From the IMG/VR virus record IMGVR_UViG_3300034279_000062, positions 1-35,532 of that record: 35,532 nucleotides of DNA. One strand, written 5' to 3'. Position 1 is the first letter of the stretch, and each line of letters starts with the position of its first letter. The notes under the pieces are model-generated. The model worked only from the letters and a program-made list of their open reading frames with translations, made no database searches and had not been told where the DNA came from. Origin of the DNA: a virus. A program made the translations under genes and the position numbers. Shown here piece after piece: positions 31,456 to 35,532 of the stretch.

Positions 31456-32315
31456 TCGCTTGCTCCTTCTTCGTCTAACACAACAACAAACACTTCGCCG
31501 CTTATTCTGCAGCCAGCATTCGTCACCATCTGCCTGTACTCGACCAGCTTCAGCAAACCCAGTCGGCCCCGTATTTGTTCGGGGAGGTCATTATCATCAA
31601 ACAGTTGTACGTTGTCACCTGTTTTAACTATGTACTTACCCTGATCCAACACTACAAGCGCGGCGTTACCTGCACCGTACTTGCTTCGCACTTCCTCGAT
31701 AGTGTCTGCATCCAAAATCTCCTTGTCGTACTTCTCTAACATTGTTAGGTTGGCTGGCGCATGCACCTTGGAGAACTCCTCGAACGCTTCGCGAGCGTGG
31801 TCCATAACAAACACAAGGGATGCAGTCTCTAGCTTGTACTTGACCCCCTGTATGGCGTGGCTTGATCTGCTCACAGCGGAGTCGATTGCTTGCTTTGCAT
31901 CAGTTTGCGCTTTCTCAAGTCGCTCGTTGACGTTGCGCTTAACAAAGTACTTCTTGATGGCACCGAGCGCACGCTTGTCATTGCTCGTTCGCATGACCTC
32001 TTTGTTTATGCGGTGGTTGGCTATAGCCACGCCGTGGTTACCACGGAAATAATCCGCCTCTATGTACCCCAGCTTCTCACCCTCGCAACTGACGTGGACT
32101 GTCTTGGGCGTAACTGCGCTGGTGTCGTTGTAGACAAGGTTCTCGAACTGAAACCGCCATGTCGGGTTGGCCAAGTAGATTGTTTTGAACAGCTCGCCCA
32201 TCATGGTCGATCTGAACTTGAAATCGCCGCCCCAATTGGGATACCGTTGGTTGATCCGGTCCAGTGTTTGGGGCTCGAACGATACGTTGGGCATGTCGCG
32301 TGTGTTGAATATCAT
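31452..32315 (-). CDS. Unrecognised protein of the VWA module (287 aa)
   Basis: The start at ATG 32315 has AAGGAG eight bases upstream; the earlier ATG at 32336 would overlap the neighbour. The front half has beta-like segments (RFQFENLVYND, HVSCEGEKLGYIEADYF) with a G-N-H-G-V-A-I-A-N-H-R centre. A long basic coiled-coil-like helix follows (about residues 120-190), then another beta-rich domain (IVKTGDNVQLFDDND, EVFVVVLDEEG). I do not recognise the family. It is adjacent to the DUF3150-like gene, from which it is separated by 10 bases, and contains one copy of the palindrome. Confidence 0.6.
   Translation of the reverse strand: MIFNTRDMPNVSFEPQTLDRINQRYPNWGGDFKFRSTMMGELFKTIYLANPTWRFQFENLVYNDTSAVTPKTVHVSCEGEKLGYIEADYFRGNHGVAIANHRINKEVMRTSNDKRALGAIKKYFVKRNVNERLEKAQTDAKQAIDSAVSRSSHAIQGVKYKLETASLVFVMDHAREAFEEFSKVHAPANLTMLEKYDKEILDADTIEEVRSKYGAGNAALVVLDQGKYIVKTGDNVQLFDDNDLPEQIRGRLGLLKLVEYRQMVTNAGCRISGEVFVVVLDEEGASE
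31736..31748. promoter_or_regulatory. Palindrome CTAACATTGTTAG (site 2, in CDS)
   Basis: A perfect copy inside the 287-aa gene, read as L-T-M-L on the coding strand. It lies far from any start codon, which favours DNA-level use (operator or roadblock) over translation control. Confidence 0.65.
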
Positions 32316-32325
32316 TGTGTTCTCC

Positions 32326-33180
32326 TTACCATTCAAACTTCTTGAGGATGTTGTCCACCTTGGACTTCAGCTCGCTTCGTGCATCGCTGCTTTCCTTGAT
32401 GACTTCAATGTTTGCCCCTAACATTGTTAGCTCTAACTGTCTGCGAGCTTCTTCGAGCAGGGGGTTGTTGGTCACGTTCAGCTTTGTCAGCAGCCCGCAT
32501 AGCTCCAAAGGGTTACTGATAAGTGAGTCGTGGTAACGCTTCTTGGCGTCGTCGCCTTCAACGTCTGTCAGCTTCTCCGACATGGTTGTCAGCATGGTGT
32601 GCAGTCGGTTCCACGGCTCGCGCACTGCGTCAGCCAGTCGCTCCTTGAACTTGTCCTCGAACTCGTCGCGCATCTCTGCCAAGTCATCCGCAGGTATGTC
32701 CAAGCGGAAGTCACCTGACTCGGGCATGGGGTTCACTGCTCGGCGAAACCCGAACTTGGCTTTGACTGTCTCCAAGTCTGGGTAGTCCTCGGCCTTGTAC
32801 ATCGTGCCAAGATTGTTGTGCGCCTCGCCCACCAGTCGTGGGTACTCGACAAAGAAGTTGTGGCACATCATGTCGAACGTACGCTCGTAGTCATTCATGG
32901 TCTGCTTGTATTCCATGAACAACTTGGTCGGCAGCATGCGCTCGCCTTTGTCTGCCCACGGTAGGGTGTGCTGGTTGTGGTAGAGCCGAACGCGAGCCGC
33001 GAACTTCTCGATGTCTTTGCGCAGGCTCGTACCTGCAAACAGATTTTTCTTGGTCTGCGATGCCCCGGCCACTGCCGATGCGTCTGCATTCACTTTGTCC
33101 GTAACCTCTCGGTCGATCTTCGACGCAGGCCACACACTGATGTTCAACTCAACTAACACTGCTGATGCACTGATACTCAT
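32326..33180 (-). CDS. DUF3150-like protein next to the VWA gene (284 aa)
   Basis: Start ATG 33180 follows AGGAG by seven bases; a longer frame from 33213 is less likely. The sequence is mainly long helices with a core pattern (V-S-W-like N-S-V-W-P start, helical K-F-A-A-R-V-R-L-Y-H, then M-L-P-T-K-L-F-M-E-Y and F-F-V-E-Y-P), resembling DUF3150 proteins that sit beside MoxR/CobS-type ATPase and VWA genes. This assignment is from recall and is moderate at best. It may act with the VWA-metallopeptidase encoded upstream. A palindrome copy lies near its 3' end. Confidence 0.5.
   Translation of the reverse strand: MSISASAVLVELNISVWPASKIDREVTDKVNADASAVAGASQTKKNLFAGTSLRKDIEKFAARVRLYHNQHTLPWADKGERMLPTKLFMEYKQTMNDYERTFDMMCHNFFVEYPRLVGEAHNNLGTMYKAEDYPDLETVKAKFGFRRAVNPMPESGDFRLDIPADDLAEMRDEFEDKFKERLADAVREPWNRLHTMLTTMSEKLTDVEGDDAKKRYHDSLISNPLELCGLLTKLNVTNNPLLEEARRQLELTMLGANIEVIKESSDARSELKSKVDNILKKFEW
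32418..32430. promoter_or_regulatory. Palindrome CTAACATTGTTAG (site 3, in CDS)
   Basis: A perfect copy inside the DUF3150-like gene, followed by CTCTA, so that 18 bases are shared with site 5 on the opposite strand. It also encodes L-T-M-L, but the surrounding protein sequence differs from site 2. Confidence 0.65.
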
Positions 33181-33197
33181 TTGGTTTCTCCTAACAT
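33177..33197 (-). other. Possible leader mini-cistron (6 codons)
   Basis: ATG at 33197, in the middle of the imperfect palindrome, opens M-L-G-E-T-K and stops with TGA overlapping the ATG of the DUF3150-like gene. It has no strong Shine-Dalgarno. If translated it would couple ribosomes to the next gene. Confidence 0.3.
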
Positions 33198-33203
33198 TGT
33201 TAC
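33191..33203. promoter_or_regulatory. Palindrome, one mismatch (site 4)
   Basis: CTAACATTGTTA then C in place of G, in the 49-bp gap ahead of the DUF3150-like gene. On the - strand the Shine-Dalgarno AGGAG follows directly. Confidence 0.6.
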
Positions 33204-33229
33204 TCGGCCACAAAGAATGACCGTTCCCA

Positions 33230-33475
33230 TTATTTTTTCTCTGGCTTGCCAGCCAGCTTCGCCATGCGATACAAGTCGTCGCTCATAATCTCCATGCCGA
33301 ACGGCTGATCGTTTGCATATACATGGAACGTGTGGTCAACTCCTTTCTCTGCGCGATCTTCTTCGCTCACCCACTTGCGTTCGTATATCTCAGCACTCTC
33401 AAGTGCCGAGGCCAACTGGAATGCTGCTTCCTTGGTCATGACCAGCTTCTTCCAACCTATGTCAACCACAATCAT
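33230..33475 (-). CDS. Conserved phage protein (81 aa)
   Basis: ATG 33475 has GAGGAG nine bases upstream; a longer frame from 33631 overlaps the VWA gene and is rejected. The sequence has a beta-like I-V-V-D-I-G-W-K-K, a helix (EAAFQLASALESAEIYERKW) and H-V-Y-A-N, ending with Y-R-M-A-K-L-A-G-K-P, a combination seen in uncharacterised proteins of related phages. Function unknown; it is between the VWA and DUF3150-like genes. Confidence 0.65.
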   Translation of the reverse strand: MIVVDIGWKKLVMTKEAAFQLASALESAEIYERKWVSEEDRAEKGVDHTFHVYANDQPFGMEIMSDDLYRMAKLAGKPEKK

Positions 33476-33485
33476 GTTGCTCTCC

Positions 33486-34718
33486 TCAGTTTTTGATGTG
33501 AATTGTTTTGCCGTTTGAAGCGACACTTGTGTTGCCGCCCGTGATAGCCCACATGACCGGAGCAGTCCAGTCACTGCCCCAGTCATTGCCGACATAGCCG
33601 TCTGTAAGCATGATGATGCACTCAGGGACAATCTTCTTCTCCTTCAGATACTCAGACATGCAGCTTGGGCTTGTGCCCCCGCCACCCTTGGGTTTGGTAG
33701 AGCTAACAATGTTAGATACCTCGGCGTCGGCATACTCCTCGTGCGCCGCCACTTCGCTGTCCCAATAGATCAAGTCAACCTTCTCGGGGTTTACTTCTTC
33801 CGCGATACCCTTGACCTCGGACAGAAACTCCGCAAGCTCAGGCCCACCGATCGAACCCGATGTGTCGATACCCACAACGATGTGGCCCACCTTCTCACCC
33901 ACCATTGATGGCATGTAGATACCTGTGGACAGGAAGCGCCGGTTGACCCTGCGCCAGCTCGATGTGTCCTTGGCTCGGCACACTGCTTTCACATACTCAC
34001 GCAGCTCCTCGCGCCAGTTGACCTTGGGCTCCATCAAGTCTTGCAACTCGCGGTCGAGTCCACCCGCACCCTTGCCGTTGATCTTCTGGTGTGCCATCAA
34101 CCCCTGCCGTATCGCTTGGTCGATGTCACGCGCCAGCTCCTTCTTCTGCTCGTCGGTAAGTTCCTTGGCCCCATCCCAGTCGTGGTCGTCGATACCGCCG
34201 CCACCGTTGCCCCCACCACTGCCTTCGCCGTCACCGTCGCCGTCGCCTCCGGCATCCTTCTGCTCTTGCTTGAGAATGTCGTACACCTGCTTGGTGTTCA
34301 TGCCACGGAACCTCTCGTCGATCAAGCCCATCTTCTTGCCAGCGTGTGGCCCATCCCTGTACATAGGCATGGCGATGACGTTCTCGCTCGGGTCGAGGTC
34401 CTTGAGCATCAGGTTAATAACGTAGTCACAAGCCTGATTGGTTAAGTGCGCATCTTCGGCGTGTAACTTCGCCCACGTAGTCATGTGGCGGTACATCTTG
34501 TGCCCTGCCTCGTGTGCAATCACAAAGGCAAGCTCGGGGTCGCGCAGCTTGCGCACAAACTCACGGCCATAGGTCTCGTCACGACCGTTGGTACATGCAG
34601 TCGGCACATCGTCGGCTACCTTCGTCTTGCCCACCATCAAGATGCCTTGCAGCAATGCGAACTTGGGATGTCGCATCAGGGTGATCTTGGCCTTCTGAAC
34701 TTTGCGTTCCTCTAACAT
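33486..34718 (-). CDS. Metallopeptidase-VWA protein (DUF2201-like)
   Basis: A 410-residue protein with an N-terminal zinc peptidase-like domain: V-I-A-H69-E70-A-G-H73, and a possible third ligand D98 in N-Q-A-C-D-Y. A Gly/Asp-rich linker (about residues 157-176) is followed by a helical domain and a VWA domain with complete MIDAS residues: D285-T-S287-G-S289, T349, D373. Bacterial relatives of this layout usually work with MoxR-type AAA ATPases; none is visible here, but it could lie upstream outside the window. The ATG sits inside palindrome site 6, six bases after AAGGAG. The gene also holds site 5. A host-directed chaperone- or protease-like role is inference. Confidence 0.85.
   Translation of the reverse strand: MLEERKVQKAKITLMRHPKFALLQGILMVGKTKVADDVPTACTNGRDETYGREFVRKLRDPELAFVIAHEAGHKMYRHMTTWAKLHAEDAHLTNQACDYVINLMLKDLDPSENVIAMPMYRDGPHAGKKMGLIDERFRGMNTKQVYDILKQEQKDAGGDGDGDGEGSGGGNGGGGIDDHDWDGAKELTDEQKKELARDIDQAIRQGLMAHQKINGKGAGGLDRELQDLMEPKVNWREELREYVKAVCRAKDTSSWRRVNRRFLSTGIYMPSMVGEKVGHIVVGIDTSGSIGGPELAEFLSEVKGIAEEVNPEKVDLIYWDSEVAAHEEYADAEVSNIVSSTKPKGGGGTSPSCMSEYLKEKKIVPECIIMLTDGYVGNDWGSDWTAPVMWAITGGNTSVASNGKTIHIKN
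33703..33715. promoter_or_regulatory. Palindrome CTAACAATGTTAG (site 5, in CDS)
   Basis: A perfect copy inside the VWA gene, encoding S-N-I-V-S and oriented opposite to sites 3, 6 and 7 when the flanking GCTC is considered. The coding meaning differs from sites 2 and 3, so protein sequence does not explain the repeat. Confidence 0.65.
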
Positions 34719-34724
34719 TGTTAG
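34712..34724. promoter_or_regulatory. Palindrome CTAACATTGTTAG (site 6, at VWA start)
   Basis: A perfect copy containing the ATG of the VWA-metallopeptidase gene in its centre, with AAGGAG directly before it on the coding strand. In RNA the two arms could pair and hide the start codon. Confidence 0.7.
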
Positions 34725-34732
34725 CTCCTTGT

Positions 34733-35107
34733 TTAAAACTCAATTTCGATATGACGAACGACTCTGAGGATGTAGTCGGCATGGTTTGAATTTCTTTCCT
34801 CAATGTCGTCGGTCTCTTCCCCGATACGTGCGAACTCGCAAGCCCACGTACCGTCTACGCACTTCTCCATACTTGTGAACCTCTCCTCGAACTCGTTGAA
34901 CGCCTGCACTTCGGGGTAACTCTCGTACCACTTGTAGTCGTCCACACGAAACACGAACCCCCACCTGCCCCGTGGCTCCTCCCACTCCTGTTCTAGGCAG
35001 TCAGCTAAGTCCTTCGGAAAGTTTTCTTCGACGAACAGCTTCATAAGAGGCCACTCGTCTTTCTTGTTGGTGTAGAACACCGCAGTTATCGCGCTCCTAT
35101 ACCCCAT
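34733..35107 (-). CDS. Conserved phage protein of unknown function (124 aa)
   Basis: It starts M-G-Y-R-S-A-I-T-A-V-F-Y, has a helix with M-K-L-F-V-E-E-N-F, and the characteristic D-D-Y-K-W-Y-E-S-Y-P-E-V-Q-A, which I know from small uncharacterised phage proteins. The end is acidic. A strong AGGAG stands six bases before the ATG, directly behind palindrome site 7. Confidence 0.7.
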   Translation of the reverse strand: MGYRSAITAVFYTNKKDEWPLMKLFVEENFPKDLADCLEQEWEEPRGRWGFVFRVDDYKWYESYPEVQAFNEFEERFTSMEKCVDGTWACEFARIGEETDDIEERNSNHADYILRVVRHIEIEF

Positions 35108-35116
35108 GTCTTGCTC

Positions 35117-35129
35117 CTAACATTGTTAG
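35117..35129. promoter_or_regulatory. Palindrome CTAACATTGTTAG (site 7)
   Basis: A perfect copy covering the stop codon (TAA) of the 98-aa gene and an ATG at 35123 that opens a short frame (M-L-G-A-R-H-G-V, stop at 35097). GAGGAG lies before that ATG and a second AGGAG follows the palindrome for the 124-aa gene. Confidence 0.7.
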
Positions 35130-35422
35130 CTCCTCATGTGTTGTTTATCTTCCTCTGCTGTTAACAGCAAAGTAACGAATCCGAGCACGGCGTAGTAGTC
35201 GTGCCCTTCGTACAGCACCTCTCTCGTTGGTGATGTGTTGATGTCTGGCCTGTGACCCCACCGGATCAGAGTGAACTGATACGGGGGTGCCTTCAGACTA
35301 AACACCTGCTGTGCTATGTCCAACTGATAGCTCCAGACAAGTTGCTTGAGTTTGCGCATCTTCCACTCAAGCTCCTCCCACCCAAGCGGATAGTTCTGCA
35401 TTGCTATGCTTGCGTACAGCAT
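35126..35422 (-). CDS. Hypothetical phage protein (98 aa)
   Basis: The start at ATG 35422 lies two bases after the upstream partial gene's stop (TGAGATG). The protein is helical in the first half (GWEELEWKMRKLKQLVWSYQ), then has beta-like pieces (PYQFTLIRWGH, REVLYEGHDYYAVLGF) and a short charged end. A longer frame upstream reads as Arg/Ser-rich noise and is rejected. Function unknown; its stop codon lies in palindrome site 7. Confidence 0.6.
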   Translation of the reverse strand: MLYASIAMQNYPLGWEELEWKMRKLKQLVWSYQLDIAQQVFSLKAPPYQFTLIRWGHRPDINTSPTREVLYEGHDYYAVLGFVTLLLTAEEDKQHMRS

Positions 35423-35423
35423 C

Positions 35424-35531
35424 TCACAGCAGGTCTTGGTTCTTCGCAACCCAGTCCGAGAACGCCTTGCAACTGAACGCAATGGCTTGCTTGGATGGTG
35501 TACGTGCGATGTTGATCGCAAAGCATGCTTG
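35424..35531 (-). CDS. C-terminal end of a gene cut by the window edge
   Basis: The last 35 residues of a protein (A-C-F-A-I-N-I-A-R-T-P-S-K-Q-A-I-A-F-S then F-S-D-W-V-A-K-N-Q-D-L-L) run in from outside and end at TGA 35424-35426. The piece looks like ordinary coding sequence (helical, balanced composition), unlike the other frames here. Family not recognisable from this fragment. Confidence 0.55.
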   Translation of the reverse strand, partial: QACFAINIARTPSKQAIAFSCKAFSDWVAKNQDLL

Positions 35532-35532
35532 C

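Noticed and set aside
30002-32336. Identical GGAGAACACA boxes before the starts at 29992, 30310 and 32315 as a regulatory repeat
   Set aside because: The sequence is just a Shine-Dalgarno with an A-rich spacer; sharing is likely from common ribosome-binding-site design, with no symmetry or extended similarity.
27884-33233. A shared 12-mer (ATGACCGTTCCC) at 27895-27884 (-) and 33222-33233 (+)
   Set aside because: Many chance 12-base matches are expected between positions in a window of this size, and the contexts differ.
35156-35169. A 14-bp palindrome TGCTGTTAACAGCA
   Set aside because: It occurs once, lies inside a gene, and is unrelated to the repeated CTAACAWTGTTAG element.

Overview
The window is a piece of a tailed double-stranded DNA phage genome, probably a short-tailed (podovirus-like) virus of a Gram-negative host. 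The evidence is a lysis cassette with a lipoprotein, a three-segment holin and a GH24 endolysin, then a tail-nozzle-like virion protein and a series of large ejection-type virion proteins ending in a 2145-residue giant. Opposite them lies a phage replication set: AEP/DUF927 primase-helicase, family A DNA polymerase, SNF2 helicase, VRR-NUC and Cas4-like nucleases, and a candidate single-strand-binding protein. I see no integrase, terminase, portal, capsid, tRNA or CRISPR, so the packaging and head genes should lie outside the window. The gene repertoire recalls the broad HMO-2011/BPP-1-like podoviruses, but that placement comes from memory of gene content and no search was run.

Layout. Positions 2-17765 are all on the + strand: a cupin gene cut by the window edge, four lysis-associated genes, the endolysin (2105-2620), a 637-aa tail protein, a small structural protein, and five virion proteins (4824-17765). 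Positions 17870-35531 are all on the - strand. The two blocks converge at about 17.8 kb, where a hairpin with a U-tract only in the leftward direction ends the - strand transcript. The - strand block has two parts separated by a control region at 27864-27982 (terminator, near-consensus sigma70 promoter, 15-bp palindrome). Downstream of it (27863-17870) are the replication and recombination genes, with a second consensus sigma70 promoter at about 22.55 kb. Upstream of it (35531-27983) is a dense early region of mostly tiny genes joined by ATGA or TAATG overlaps, headed by a metallopeptidase-VWA protein and a DUF3150-like protein.

The most notable signals are as follows. (1) A 13-bp palindrome, CTAACAWTGTTAG, occurs six times perfectly and once with one mismatch, all within 27.9-35.2 kb, at gene junctions and also inside three large genes. 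It often includes a start codon or is followed by a Shine-Dalgarno. It looks like a dispersed operator, a stoperator, or a translational control element. (2) A 58-aa gene with a good ribosome-binding site is embedded in the +1 frame of the giant virion gene. Third-position GC bias is inverted between the two frames there. (3) The giant ejection protein carries an HExxH metallopeptidase motif. (4) A set of very small genes (30, 36, 54 and 59 aa) in the early block is supported by eight consecutive 4-nt overlaps.

How the genes may work together: the - strand genes would be expressed early. The VWA module and small proteins probably act on the host, and the replication set copies the genome. The + strand genes would be expressed late for tail assembly, DNA ejection and lysis. 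The late promoter and the promoter of the first early block are not visible here.
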